Below are positions 16,562-26,566 of a DNA stretch of 64,000 nucleotides, piece by piece; the first letter of the stretch is position 1; every line of letters begins with the position of its first letter. Origin of the DNA: Anaerosphaera multitolerans (GTDB lineage: Bacteria; Bacillota; Clostridia; Tissierellales; Peptoniphilaceae); the NCBI RefSeq assembly GCF_004006535.1, contig NZ_RLIH01000001.1, positions 124,001 to 188,000 on the forward strand, read 5' to 3'. Position numbers and translations under genes: made by a program. Under the pieces are notes generated by a model. The model worked only from the letters and a program-made list of their open reading frames with translations, did no database searches and had not been told where the DNA came from.

Positions 16562-17425
16562 ATGTTTGGTATCTTTGACAAGCTAACTGAATTTTTTAAG
16601 GATATGCTACTCGGAGGTATCAAAGCAAATCTTGAGTCCATGTTCTTAGATATAAATGACAAGGTAGGAATTATTGCAACTGATGTTGGTAAAACACCAA
16701 TGGGTTGGAATGGAGAAGTATATAACTTTATAAAAAACATTAATGACAATGTAATTGTTCCAATAGCAGGTCTTATCATAACAGCAGTATTATGTATTGA
16801 ACTCATAAATATGGTTATGCAAAATAATAATATGCATGATACAGATACTTTTGAGTTTTTCAAATACATTATAAAGATGTTTATAGCAGTCTACCTTGCA
16901 AGCCATGCCTTTGAATTTTCAATGGCAGTCTTTGATGTGGCACAAAATCTTGTAAACAAAGCGGCAGGGGTAATCACTACTTCTGCCACTGTTTCAGGAG
17001 ATCAAATAGTTGCAATGGTTGATGCATTAAAAGAAAAAGAGATAGGTGAGCTTTTAATGATACTAGTTGAAACGAGCCTTGTAAGGATTGCGATTCAAGG
17101 AATTTCACTAGTTATAACATTAATAGTATATGGGCGTATGTTTGAAATATATGTCTACTCATCAGTATCATCCATACCATTTGCGACTATGGGAAATAAA
17201 GAATGGGGTCAGATTGGAACAAATTATATCAAGGGACTTTTTGCCTTGGGACTACAAGGTTTGTTTTTGATGGTATGTTTAGGTATCTACACCGTTTTAA
17301 TAAGAACGGTACAGATTACAGATATTCACGCAAGCTTGTTTAGTATATTAGGATATGCTCTACTACTTGGACTTATGATGTTTAAGAGTGGAACAGTTGC
17401 AAAAAGTATTATGAATACGCACTAG
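16562..17425 (+). CDS. TrbL/VirB6-like polytopic membrane protein
   Basis: This 287-residue protein has about six hydrophobic segments (for example VIVPIAGLIITAVLCIELI, and the glycine-rich last third around GYALLLGLMMFKSG). It corresponds to the TrbL/CD0411-type protein of Clostridiales ICEs, the inner-membrane core of the mating channel. The gene order Maff2 - TrbL - PrgI - VirB4 supports the call. Confidence 0.87.
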   Translation: MFGIFDKLTEFFKDMLLGGIKANLESMFLDINDKVGIIATDVGKTPMGWNGEVYNFIKNINDNVIVPIAGLIITAVLCIELINMVMQNNNMHDTDTFEFFKYIIKMFIAVYLASHAFEFSMAVFDVAQNLVNKAAGVITTSATVSGDQIVAMVDALKEKEIGELLMILVETSLVRIAIQGISLVITLIVYGRMFEIYVYSSVSSIPFATMGNKEWGQIGTNYIKGLFALGLQGLFLMVCLGIYTVLIRTVQITDIHASLFSILGYALLLGLMMFKSGTVAKSIMNTH

Positions 17426-17434
17426 GAGGAATAA

Positions 17435-17725
17435 ATGTTAAAAAAGAAAAATTGTGCTTTATTGGTACTTGGAATTTTATTGGGAGGAACTTATGAGATC
17501 TTAAAAGAGAAAAAAAGAAATGAAGAGATTAGAAACTTAAAGAGGAGAATAAATAGACTTGGAAGATGTCACAATGAATTTGTTATGTATCAAGGAGAAT
17601 ACAATGACAGAAATGAAGAAAAACAAGAAGAATTAGAAGAAAGAATTAGCTACCTAGAAGAAGAAATAATATCTAATTATGACCATATACTTGAACTTTC
17701 CAAAGAAGAAGTAGAGGGAGATTAA
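17435..17725 (+). CDS. Small membrane-anchored coiled-coil protein
   Basis: This 96-residue protein has a short N-terminal hydrophobic helix (CALLVLGILLGGTYEIL), then a charged coiled-coil (EKQEELEERISYLEEEI). It is not assigned to a named family. It lies in the channel operon with an AGGAGG ribosome site and 1 bp before the PrgI gene, so a structural or assembly role in the secretion channel is plausible. Confidence 0.65.
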   Translation: MLKKKNCALLVLGILLGGTYEILKEKKRNEEIRNLKRRINRLGRCHNEFVMYQGEYNDRNEEKQEELEERISYLEEEIISNYDHILELSKEEVEGD

Positions 17726-17726
17726 A

Positions 17727-18137
17727 ATGGCATATGTACCAATACCAAAAGATTTGGACAAGATTAAAACAAAGGTTGCATTTAATTTAACTAAAAGACA
17801 ACTTATAGGTTTTTCTGTGTCAGGACTAATTGGCATACCAACCTATTTATTTATGAAGAAATATCTACCTAATGATGTTTCAATTATTGTAATGTTAATA
17901 GTAACCCTGCCAATCTTTTTTATAACCTTATATGAAAAAGATACCTTAACTTTTGAAAAGTATTTTAAATTTTTCTATCTTCATAAGTTTTATCAACCAA
18001 CTAAGAGAATAAGAAAGGAGGCATACCTTGAAGCAAAGAAAAAAGCAAATCAGCGACTTAAATCTAAGGGAAAAACAATTAAAAAAAGACCGAAAGGAAG
18101 TAAGAAGGCTAAAAACAAAGAAAGATCAAACAAATAG
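17727..18137 (+). CDS. PrgI-family protein (VirB3-like)
   Basis: This 136-residue PrgI protein begins MAYVPIPKDLDKIKTKVAFNL, and has the ..LTKRQLIGFSVSGLIG segment, two transmembrane helices and a basic tail. PrgI-type proteins sit next to the VirB4 ATPase in Gram-positive channels. Its last 110 bp overlap the virB4 gene in another frame, a strong translational coupling. Confidence 0.9.
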   Translation: MAYVPIPKDLDKIKTKVAFNLTKRQLIGFSVSGLIGIPTYLFMKKYLPNDVSIIVMLIVTLPIFFITLYEKDTLTFEKYFKFFYLHKFYQPTKRIRKEAYLEAKKKANQRLKSKGKTIKKRPKGSKKAKNKERSNK

Positions 18138-20451
18138 TCTTCTGAGTGTACTTTTAAAGAAAGAGAAAAAGAGATTTACTGTTGAGGATACAATTCCATA
18201 TATAAGAATGTTACCAGAGGGCATTTGCCAGTTAGATGAAAAAAATTATTCAAAGACAATTTCATTTCAAGATATAAATTACCAGTTGGCATTGGAGGAA
18301 GATAGAGATTTAATCTTTAACCAATTTGCCAACTTTTTAAATTCTTTTGATCCAAGTGTCCACATTGAACTTTCGTATGTAAATCAATTAGGAAGAAATA
18401 AAGACCTACAAGATGCAATCAAAATTGCTGATAAGGGAGACTTCTATGACGATGTAAGAAAAGAGTTTAGGGATATGTTAAAGCTTCAACTTGCAAAGGG
18501 GAATAACGGACTTAAAAAGATGAAGTATATAACATTTACAATAGAAGCTGATAACCTAGAGCAAGCAAGAGCAAAGTTAAATAGACTTGAAGTAGATATT
18601 TTATCCAACTTTAAATCTATGGGAGTAAGAGCAGAAAGCCTTGATGGCGAAGAAAGACTAAGACTTGTTCACGATATGTTAAATCCAGACAAAAACTTTG
18701 ATTTTTCATATAAAGATTTGAAGAAGAAAGAGTCTACAAAATCACATATAACTCCCAATATCTTTAATTTTGCACCAGCAAATAATTTTAAATTTGGGAA
18801 ATTCATTGGAGCAGTAAGTCATTTTCAAATACTTGCAAGTGAGTTATCAGATAGAATGTTATCTGAGTTTTTAGATATTGATGACAATATTTATGTAGCT
18901 TTTCATATAGATGTAGTTGAACAAGCAGAAGCTATTAAACTCATTAAGAGAAAGAACACAGACCTGGACAGAATGAAAATCGAAGAACAAAAGAAAGCAG
19001 TTCGAGCAGGATATGATATGGATATTATTCCTTCAGATATAAATACTTTTGGGGCTGATGTTAAGTCCATGTTATCTGACTTACAAAATAGAGATGAAAG
19101 GCTCTTTGTAGTTACCATAGTAATGATGAATTTTGCTAGGACTAATCAAAAATTAGAAAACACCATTGCTCAAATATCATCAATTGCTAACAGACATAAT
19201 TGTCAGGTAAAAAGATTATCTCATCAACAAGAACAAGGACTTGTTTCTGTCTTACCTCTAGGAGTTAATCAAGTCGAGATAAAAAGATTTTTAACTTCAT
19301 CATCAACGGCAGTATTTATGCCTTTTACAACAGAAGAGCTATTTATTGATTCGGCAAATTCTTTGTACTATGGCTTAAATGCCCTTAGCCAAAACTTGAT
19401 TATGGCAGATAGGAAGAAACTAAAGAACCCTAACGGATTAATTTTAGGTACACCAGGTTCTGGTAAATCTTTCTCGGCAAAGAGAGAGATGGCAAATGCA
19501 ATTCTTGTTACAGATGATGATGTAATTATTTGTGATCCTGAAGGCGAGTATTCAAACCTTGTAAAGCAGTTTAATGGAGAAGTTATTAAAGTTTCAGCAA
19601 AGTCAAAGGACTATCTAAATCCGTTAGATATTAATATGAACTATGGAGATGGGGACGCACCTTTAAAAGATAAGGCAAACTTCATAATGTCTATGCTTGA
19701 ACTTGTAGTAGGAGGATCTGGTCTTACTGCTGCAGAAAAATCTGTTATAGATAGGTGCTTACCAAAGATATATCAAAAATATTTTGAAGACCCAAAACCA
19801 GAAAATATGCCAATATTAGGAGATTTATACGATATGCTCCTATCTCAAGAAGAGGGAGTTGGTAGAAAACTAGCAACAGAAATGGAAATTTATGTTAAAG
19901 GAAGTCTTAATGTCTTTAATAATAGGTCAAATGTTGACCTAAATAGGCAACTGCTCTGCTTTGATATAAAAGAGCTAGGAACACAACTTAAAAAAATAGG
20001 TATGCTTGTAATTCAAGACCAGGTTTGGAATAAGGTTTCCCTAAATAGAGGAAGCAAGTCTACAAGATACTATATAGATGAGTTCCACCTTTTATTAAAA
20101 GATCCACAAACTGCTTCATATTCAGTAGAAATCTGGAAAAGATTTAGAAAATGGGGAGGTATTCCAACAGGTATAACTCAAAACGTAAAAGACCTTTTAA
20201 CAAGTCAGGAAATTGAAAATATCTTTGATAATACAGACTTTGTTCTAATGTTAAATCAAGCATCTGGGGATAGAGATATTCTTGCTAAGAAATTAAAAAT
20301 ATCGCCTTATCAGTTAAACTATATTACTAATTCAAATGCAGGTGAGGGACTCTTATTCTTCGGAAATACTATTGTTCCATTTATTGATAAATTCCCTAAA
20401 GACACCATGCTATATAAGTTAATGACAACTAAACCAGAAGAAGCTAAGTAG
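18028..20451 (+). CDS. VirB4/TraE-type conjugation ATPase
   Basis: This ATPase energises assembly of the mating channel. It has 807 residues, with Walker A GTPGSGKS (474-481), VIICDPEGEYSNL, Walker B YYIDEFHLLL, and GGIPTGITQNVKDLL. The start is TTG at 18028, fixed by AAGGAGG at 18014-18021. The first 110 bp overlap the prgI gene, so the basic N-terminal stretch is encoded in a second frame of prgI. Confidence 0.94.
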   Translation: MKQRKKQISDLNLREKQLKKDRKEVRRLKTKKDQTNSLLSVLLKKEKKRFTVEDTIPYIRMLPEGICQLDEKNYSKTISFQDINYQLALEEDRDLIFNQFANFLNSFDPSVHIELSYVNQLGRNKDLQDAIKIADKGDFYDDVRKEFRDMLKLQLAKGNNGLKKMKYITFTIEADNLEQARAKLNRLEVDILSNFKSMGVRAESLDGEERLRLVHDMLNPDKNFDFSYKDLKKKESTKSHITPNIFNFAPANNFKFGKFIGAVSHFQILASELSDRMLSEFLDIDDNIYVAFHIDVVEQAEAIKLIKRKNTDLDRMKIEEQKKAVRAGYDMDIIPSDINTFGADVKSMLSDLQNRDERLFVVTIVMMNFARTNQKLENTIAQISSIANRHNCQVKRLSHQQEQGLVSVLPLGVNQVEIKRFLTSSSTAVFMPFTTEELFIDSANSLYYGLNALSQNLIMADRKKLKNPNGLILGTPGSGKSFSAKREMANAILVTDDDVIICDPEGEYSNLVKQFNGEVIKVSAKSKDYLNPLDINMNYGDGDAPLKDKANFIMSMLELVVGGSGLTAAEKSVIDRCLPKIYQKYFEDPKPENMPILGDLYDMLLSQEEGVGRKLATEMEIYVKGSLNVFNNRSNVDLNRQLLCFDIKELGTQLKKIGMLVIQDQVWNKVSLNRGSKSTRYYIDEFHLLLKDPQTASYSVEIWKRFRKWGGIPTGITQNVKDLLTSQEIENIFDNTDFVLMLNQASGDRDILAKKLKISPYQLNYITNSNAGEGLLFFGNTIVPFIDKFPKDTMLYKLMTTKPEEAK

Positions 20452-20458
20452 GTGTGAT

Positions 20459-23038
20459 ATGGATAAAAAACTAAAAAAAGATTTTCAAAAGAAAATTATA
20501 CGAAATAGGGACGCTCCTGAAAAGAATATGGATAGTAAACTTGTTCATTCAGATGATTATACCAATAAGATTATTAAGACTAAGGATAGGTTCGGAGATA
20601 AAATTTCAGAAAAAGAATCTAAACTTATTCATGAGAATGTATTAGCTAAAGAGCAAAAACAAGATAAATTAAAAGATTTTCAGAAGTCTAAAAACAAGGA
20701 AAGAATCAGAAAAGAAGTTTTAGAAAATAAGGATAAGGCTGGAGAAACAAAACAAGCTAATCTTGAAATAAGGACAGATGAAAGCTTTAAACTTGATGAA
20801 GACTTAGATGTAGACTTTAAAAAGGTGAATTTTGATAGTGAAAACAGTAGAAATATTAATTCTAATAAATTAACAACAGATGATATTTCAGCTAAGGCTC
20901 AACCAATAAGCAATAAGAAGACATCAAGTAAAAGACAAGTTCTCAAAAATTATGAGGATAAACTTATCCATAGTAAGGATAAATTCCAAGATAAAATTAA
21001 CGAGAAAGAGTCTAAGCGAATCCAGACAAGTGAAGACAAACCTATTGAAGCAAAGAAGAGCAAGAGAATATATAGAAAAGATAAGTTTGTTAAAGATGAA
21101 GTAAGTAAGAACGAGAGTAATACTAGTATCGATAAAAAGCAAAAGCAGAAGCTTTATCAGGAAAAGAAGTTTAGAGATAAGGAAAAAATTTCTAAAGAGA
21201 TAGATAAAGAAAATAAGCTAAGCGAAGTTGATACAGATAAGACTTTTGATAATTCGAAGGTTAACGACAATAGTCAAGAATTCATAAAGGATGAAAAAGA
21301 AACATGTCTTAAACCTTCAGAACAAAAGAAAGTTAATAAAAAGAAGACTTACTATAAGAGAAAAAATTATGAAAGTGATAAATTTACTCGAAAGAAGATT
21401 GATGACTTAAAAGATGAATCTAAGAAAGTTACAACGAAAGATTCTAAGAAGGCACAAGATGTTAAAGACTTTATCTCAGATAAAAAGATTGGAGAATTTG
21501 AAAAGTCTAAAAGCAAGTTAAAGGATAATATTTTAAAGAATAAAACTAAAGGAAGTCTATCTTCTGGGGTTTTATTATCTGGAGCTAAGTCTTCAGAGTT
21601 AGTGAGAGATTATTTAAGTTCAGGGTCTGATAATACTGGTGTAGAATCTGGAGAAAAGGTCGCTAATGTAAGCTCTAAGCTTCAGCATGGAATAAGGAAG
21701 TATAAGCTAGACAAAAAGAAAAAGTCCTTAAAAAAGCTATCTAAACTTGATAAGAAAATAAAAAAGAGAAAAAGCAAGTTGGAGTTTAAGAGCGGCTTGG
21801 AAGATCTAAAAAAGTCAGACTCCTATATAAAGAAAAATAGATTTAAGAAGTTTTACCAAAGAAAGCAAATGAAGAGCATGATAGCTAAAAAGCACGAAAC
21901 AAGACTGGTAGATAGAGTTAAAAAAGCTATTTTAAGTTTAGGTAAGGCTTCTAAAGAGCTAATCGTAAGAAAAAGTAAGATGATCTTATTTCTAGTAATA
22001 GGACTAGGTCTTATGCTATCAATCATGATTGGTGGTGGAAGTGTCGGTATGAGTGGATTAAGTAACTCTGTTAACTCAGTAATGACAACAACATACCTAT
22101 CACAAGATACAGTTCTAAGTGAAGTTAATCAAGAATTTTCATCAATGGAATATGACCTACAATCACAAATCGAAAGTGTAAAAACAAGTCACCCTGGATA
22201 TGACGAATATATCATAAACAAAGAAGGAGAAATTGGTCATAATACCCATGAGCTTTTATCCTATATAACTTCAAGATGCGGAGAAGTAAAATCAGCGTCT
22301 GAAGTAAAAGGAATTTTAAAAGAACTTTTCGATAAGATGTATAAGCTTGATTTTAAGGAAGAAATTGAAATTATAACAAGAACAGTAGCAAGAACAAGAT
22401 ATGATAGTCGTGGCAATCCTTATACTAGCTATGAAAAAGAAGAGTACGAATATAAAAAGTTAATTGTAACTTTAAAGAAAAAAGAAATGGATGAAGTTGT
22501 TAGGGAAATATTTAAAGATTATCCAGACAATGTAGTTCATTATGAAGCTCTTCTTGAAGCTAAGGGAAATATGGGAGATGTTTTTGGAGCAGGTAACGGG
22601 GACTTAGGGGAAATAGTAGATAATCCAAATTTTGGAAATCCTGGTCTTGCTTTTGATTCAGCTACTGCAAAAGCCTTATTTAATGAAGCAGAAAAACATA
22701 TAGGCAAAAGATATGTGTTTGGAGCAAGTGGACCATCTAACTTTGACTGCTCAGGATTTGTATGTTGGTCATTTACAAAGTCTGGTGTAAAGAATATGCC
22801 AAGAACAACTGCATGGAGAATATACAAAGACTATTGTAATCCAGTAAGTCCAAGTGAAGCTCAACCTGGTGATATTATATTTTTCCACTCAACATATAAC
22901 AGTGGAACTCCAATATCTCACGTAGGAATATACGCAGGTAACGGAATGATGATTCACGCAGGAGATCCAATTCAATACACATCAATAAATTCAAAATATT
23001 GGAAATCACACTTTTATGGTTTTGGAAGACCAAGATAG
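20459..23038 (+). CDS. Membrane-anchored NlpC/P60 peptidoglycan hydrolase of the transfer system (VirB1-like)
   Basis: This 859-residue protein has three parts. Residues 1-500 are extremely Lys/Glu-rich with imperfect repeats around LIHS.D and FxDKIxEKESK. A transmembrane helix lies at about 505-530 (MILFLVIGLGLMLSIMI). A C-terminal NlpC/P60 domain has its catalytic Cys in NFDCSGF (C764) and His in ISHVGIYAGNG. Such enzymes open the cell wall locally for the mating channel. The very long cytoplasmic charged arm is unusual in size. It follows virB4 by 7 bp. Confidence 0.9.
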   Translation: MDKKLKKDFQKKIIRNRDAPEKNMDSKLVHSDDYTNKIIKTKDRFGDKISEKESKLIHENVLAKEQKQDKLKDFQKSKNKERIRKEVLENKDKAGETKQANLEIRTDESFKLDEDLDVDFKKVNFDSENSRNINSNKLTTDDISAKAQPISNKKTSSKRQVLKNYEDKLIHSKDKFQDKINEKESKRIQTSEDKPIEAKKSKRIYRKDKFVKDEVSKNESNTSIDKKQKQKLYQEKKFRDKEKISKEIDKENKLSEVDTDKTFDNSKVNDNSQEFIKDEKETCLKPSEQKKVNKKKTYYKRKNYESDKFTRKKIDDLKDESKKVTTKDSKKAQDVKDFISDKKIGEFEKSKSKLKDNILKNKTKGSLSSGVLLSGAKSSELVRDYLSSGSDNTGVESGEKVANVSSKLQHGIRKYKLDKKKKSLKKLSKLDKKIKKRKSKLEFKSGLEDLKKSDSYIKKNRFKKFYQRKQMKSMIAKKHETRLVDRVKKAILSLGKASKELIVRKSKMILFLVIGLGLMLSIMIGGGSVGMSGLSNSVNSVMTTTYLSQDTVLSEVNQEFSSMEYDLQSQIESVKTSHPGYDEYIINKEGEIGHNTHELLSYITSRCGEVKSASEVKGILKELFDKMYKLDFKEEIEIITRTVARTRYDSRGNPYTSYEKEEYEYKKLIVTLKKKEMDEVVREIFKDYPDNVVHYEALLEAKGNMGDVFGAGNGDLGEIVDNPNFGNPGLAFDSATAKALFNEAEKHIGKRYVFGASGPSNFDCSGFVCWSFTKSGVKNMPRTTAWRIYKDYCNPVSPSEAQPGDIIFFHSTYNSGTPISHVGIYAGNGMMIHAGDPIQYTSINSKYWKSHFYGFGRPR

Positions 23039-23052
23039 AAGGGAGATATTAT

Positions 23053-23292
23053 GTGAACAGAAAACTTATAAGTATTAGGAACAAAAAGAAAAAAATAGAA
23101 GAGAAGTTGAAAGATTTAAATGCAAAATACAAGGAAATTTGCGATGAAGAAATACAAGTTGAAAATGAAGAAATAATTGTAACTCTAAGGAGGAACAATA
23201 TTAGCTTGGAAGAATTAGTGGAGAAAATCAATGATAGAAAAAGAGAAGAAAAATTAAAAGAAAAGGAGAACATTCATAATGAAGAAATTTAA
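23053..23292 (+). CDS. DUF4315-family protein
   Basis: This 79-residue coiled-coil protein of DUF4315 type lies between the NlpC/P60 gene and the DUF4366-type gene, as in other Tn1549-like ICEs. It starts MNRKLISIRNKKKKIEEKL and ends in a helical charged region with NNISLEELVEKI. GTG at 23053 is chosen because GAAGGGAG precedes it; an overlapping ATG two bases upstream runs into TGA. The last bases overlap the next gene. Its function is unknown. Confidence 0.8.
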   Translation: MNRKLISIRNKKKKIEEKLKDLNAKYKEICDEEIQVENEEIIVTLRRNNISLEELVEKINDRKREEKLKEKENIHNEEI

Positions 23293-25630
23293 TACGAACA
23301 GACTAAGAGCCTTTTTTATGGCTCTTTTATTAGTTTTAACATCAACTGTGCATACAAGTGCATTTGCGAAGTCTGATGTTACTTGGACGGAAGATGATTT
23401 TATGTATTCCTCTGAGGGAAATATAATTGCCTTTAGTGATAAAGGCTTAGAAAAGAAAGAGAAGACAAATATTCTAGTATTTCCTGAAGGAACGAAATCT
23501 ATAAATGGAAATTATTCTTTAAGTCATTCAAACGATGAACTTAGATATAAAAGAGAATTTGGACGTGGCAAACATTGGGATAAAGTAATTATTCCTGATT
23601 CTGTTAAGCATTTAGGTTATGCTGCCTTTTACGATGCAAGTATAGACGAGGTAAAACTATCAAATAGTCTAACTTATCTTGGTGGTTTAGCATTTTTCAA
23701 TTGTGGACTTAGAGAAGTGACTTTACCTGATACTTTGGTAAATATTGAACATAATGCTTTTGAAAGAAATAACCTCCAAGAAATAACTATACCGAAGTCT
23801 GTGAAGACAATTGAACAGTATGCTTTTTCAAGAAATAAATTGTACACTATAAAAGTTTTAGGAAATCCAAATATTAACAGTAAGGGAGTATTCCATAATC
23901 AAGAAGTTGAGTATAGACCAAAACAAAATCCATTTTACGAAAATCATTTTGGTTTTAACGGAAATCAAGGATTCAAATCTATTCCTAATGGATTAAGGTT
24001 TGAAAATGGAGAGTTTGTCTTTGATAAGAATGTAGATAGTGTAGAACTTGAATTTGATTATAACAATGATATGTATCAAGGAAAGATGACTATTTACAAT
24101 CCAAATAAATATTCCATTGATACTCAAACAGATTTAACAGGGCAAGATATTGATGAAAAGGACAATAAGATTGATGATTTAACTAAAAACATTAAGGATT
24201 TAGAAAATCAGATCAAAGACTTAAATGATAAGAAACAAGAAGACCAATCAAAGATAGATGAATTAAAGGAAAAGTTAGAATCTTGCAAAGATAATGGAGA
24301 GAAACTAAAACAAGAAAAAGCTAAGCTAGAAGAAGAGATTACAGATAAAGATAATAAGATTGCTCAATTGAATAAAGAAATTGAGGATCTTAAAAACTCC
24401 AAAAATGATGAACTAATAGCAGAAATTACTCAGTTTAAAGATGAATTAAAAAGATTAGAAGATGAAAATGCAAAACTAAAAGAAGATTATTCATCTACAA
24501 AATGGGAGTTAGAAGCTGAGAAAGAAAAGGCTGATAAAAATGAAAATCAAATCAAAGAAATGCAAGAAAAGCTCGAGTCTTTAGAAGGAGAACTTGCAAA
24601 GAAGACTAAAGAAATTGAGGATAAAGATAATAAAATTAAGGACTTAGAAAAAGCTCTTGATGAAAAAGATACTAAGATAAAAGACTTAGAGTCTAAAAAG
24701 AAAGAGACAGAAAATTCTAAGTCAGAATGCTTTAAGAAAATTGAAGAGCTTCAAAAGGCTATTGATAGCTTAAAAGAATCTTCTGAAAATACAAAAAAAG
24801 AATTAGAAGATAAGATTAAAGGACTAGAAGAAAAACAAAAAGCTTCTGAAGAAGAAATTAAAAAGCTAAAAGAAGAATTAGATAAGAAAATTGAAGAAGC
24901 CAAGAAGTTAATCGAGGAAGCAAATAAAAAAGCAAAAGAAGAACTTGAAAAACAAGCTAAAGATGAAAAGGATAAAAATCTAAACCAAGACTTATCTAAA
25001 AAATTAGATGAACTTCTAAAACTCCAAAAAGAAAACAAAGAAAAGAAAGAAGATAAGATATCTCAAGATAAGAAGTGGGATGAACTTTTGAAAGCTGATG
25101 ACAAGAATATCCTAAATCAATTTGATCTTAACAAGATGAAGAAGCAAGAGGAACAACAAGGCAAAAAACAAGTTAAAAATGAAAAAGAATTTGCAGTTTT
25201 CCAAGTAGACAAAAACTTTTATAACATTATCAATAAAGATGGTAAGACAACAGTTTACATGGATGTAAAAACTTATGTTGATCAAGGAAGAACTATGATT
25301 CCAGTAAGATATATTGCATATACTCTAGGTTTTAATGTTGAGTATGACAACTCTACTCGTGAAGCTATTTTCTCAAATAAAGAGAATAATATCTTAGCTA
25401 AAAAGACATTAAGACTAAATATTGATACTGGTGTTATGAAAGATTCAGATGGAAAAGTCTATAATTCAGATGTTAAGCCAGTGATTATAAATGGAAGAAT
25501 TCATGCTTCAATTTCAAATATTGCTAAAGCTTTTGGAGCAAGTCATGGAGATATTAAAGATGGCAAAAACCAAACAATAGAATGGGACAATGCTAGAAAA
25601 GCAGTCTATGTATTTAAAAATGTAAAATAA
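23279..25630 (+). CDS. Secreted BspA-type leucine-rich-repeat / coiled-coil / copper-amine-oxidase-N surface protein
   Basis: This 783-residue protein has a signal peptide (about 1-30, ending TSAFA), BspA-like leucine-rich repeats (about 80-205, for example LREVTLPDTLVNIEHNAF), and a long coiled-coil (about 280-610, Lys/Glu/Asp heptads). It ends in a copper-amine-oxidase N-terminal-like domain (about 645-783, MIPVRYIAYTLGFNVEYD). That last domain is common in surface proteins of anaerobic cocci. There is no LPXTG motif. It lies inside the transfer operon between the DUF4315- and DUF4366-type genes, so it may stabilise mating contacts or be adhesin cargo. Confidence 0.87.
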   Translation: MKKFNTNRLRAFFMALLLVLTSTVHTSAFAKSDVTWTEDDFMYSSEGNIIAFSDKGLEKKEKTNILVFPEGTKSINGNYSLSHSNDELRYKREFGRGKHWDKVIIPDSVKHLGYAAFYDASIDEVKLSNSLTYLGGLAFFNCGLREVTLPDTLVNIEHNAFERNNLQEITIPKSVKTIEQYAFSRNKLYTIKVLGNPNINSKGVFHNQEVEYRPKQNPFYENHFGFNGNQGFKSIPNGLRFENGEFVFDKNVDSVELEFDYNNDMYQGKMTIYNPNKYSIDTQTDLTGQDIDEKDNKIDDLTKNIKDLENQIKDLNDKKQEDQSKIDELKEKLESCKDNGEKLKQEKAKLEEEITDKDNKIAQLNKEIEDLKNSKNDELIAEITQFKDELKRLEDENAKLKEDYSSTKWELEAEKEKADKNENQIKEMQEKLESLEGELAKKTKEIEDKDNKIKDLEKALDEKDTKIKDLESKKKETENSKSECFKKIEELQKAIDSLKESSENTKKELEDKIKGLEEKQKASEEEIKKLKEELDKKIEEAKKLIEEANKKAKEELEKQAKDEKDKNLNQDLSKKLDELLKLQKENKEKKEDKISQDKKWDELLKADDKNILNQFDLNKMKKQEEQQGKKQVKNEKEFAVFQVDKNFYNIINKDGKTTVYMDVKTYVDQGRTMIPVRYIAYTLGFNVEYDNSTREAIFSNKENNILAKKTLRLNIDTGVMKDSDGKVYNSDVKPVIINGRIHASISNIAKAFGASHGDIKDGKNQTIEWDNARKAVYVFKNVK

Positions 25631-25644
25631 GAAAGGATAGAAAA

Positions 25645-26502
25645 ATGAATAAGAGTATTAAACGAGGAGTAGCCATAGCGTTACTCCTTTTTACATTTAC
25701 AGTACCAGCAACTACATTTGCTATGACAAATGAAGGGCAAATAGAAAGTCAAAACGAATCAATCTATGAACCACAAAAAGAAGAATTTGAAAAAATGTTT
25801 AAAGATGATGTTTTTACACCATCAAAAGAAGAAATTCCTTATCAAGATGTTCCAAGAATACCAGGAAATACAAGTGAAGTAACCAAGCCTTCAAATAATC
25901 CTCCAAAGAAAACACCACTTGTAAAAGGTGGTAATACAAAGGCAGTAAATAGTCTAGCAACACAGGAAAATAAGGCAAGAGGTTCAGTAATTGAAAATGT
26001 AGATAGGAATGGAAAAGATATTACACCAAGTGGAGATACAGAAAAAGATAAAGAAAATCCAGTAGATGTAAGACAATTTTTAACATTTCAAACTAAAAGT
26101 GGAAAAACTATGCACCTAATAGTGGATCACTCATCAAATCAAGATAATGTAAGGCTATTGACAGAAGTAGGAGAGCAAGACCTACTTAATATGATTGAAT
26201 CAGAAGATAAAAATACTATAAAGGTTGAAGAGCCTAAGAAAGAAGAAGTAAAAAAAGAAGAACCTACTGTTGTTCCAGTAAAAGAAGAAAAGAAAAGTGG
26301 AATAGGTTCATTTCTAATTATTGCACTTGTAATTGGAGGAGTTATAGGAGCAGGATATTATTTTAAAGTAGTCAAAGCAAAAGAAGATAGAATGTTGGAA
26401 GACTTTGAAGAAGATGATGAGGATTATATTAGTGAGTCAGAAGATGATGACGATGATGAAACTCACGAAGAATCTTTAGATGAAGATGATGAACTATTAT
26501 AA
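25645..26502 (+). CDS. DUF4366-family membrane protein
   Basis: This 285-residue protein has a signal peptide (about 1-27, ending TTFA), then a Pro/Glu/Lys-rich extracellular part. The conserved core is FLTFQTKSGKTMHLIVDH...NVRLLTEVGEQDLLNMI (given in parts). A transmembrane helix (about 215-235) and an acidic cytoplasmic tail of Asp/Glu runs follow. This is the DUF4366 architecture found in Tn1549-type ICEs, part of the surface side of the transfer machinery. A terminator follows directly. Confidence 0.85.
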   Translation: MNKSIKRGVAIALLLFTFTVPATTFAMTNEGQIESQNESIYEPQKEEFEKMFKDDVFTPSKEEIPYQDVPRIPGNTSEVTKPSNNPPKKTPLVKGGNTKAVNSLATQENKARGSVIENVDRNGKDITPSGDTEKDKENPVDVRQFLTFQTKSGKTMHLIVDHSSNQDNVRLLTEVGEQDLLNMIESEDKNTIKVEEPKKEEVKKEEPTVVPVKEEKKSGIGSFLIIALVIGGVIGAGYYFKVVKAKEDRMLEDFEEDDEDYISESEDDDDDETHEESLDEDDELL

Positions 26503-26518
26503 TAATTTTTAAAAGCTT

Positions 26519-26549
26519 GAGCGAGAGAGAAATCTTTCGCTCTTTTTTT
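26519..26549 (+). terminator. Rho-independent terminator
   Basis: A 10-bp stem (26519-26528 with 26533-26542, one G-U pair), a GAAA tetraloop and seven T close the channel operon ahead of topB. Confidence 0.92.
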
Positions 26550-26566
26550 AATTTAAGGAGGTATTA

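Noticed and set aside
24751-25038. 95-codon open frame on the minus strand
   Set aside because: It is the reverse of the coiled-coil region; its Ser/Phe richness is the complement of Lys/Glu codons, and it has no ribosome site.
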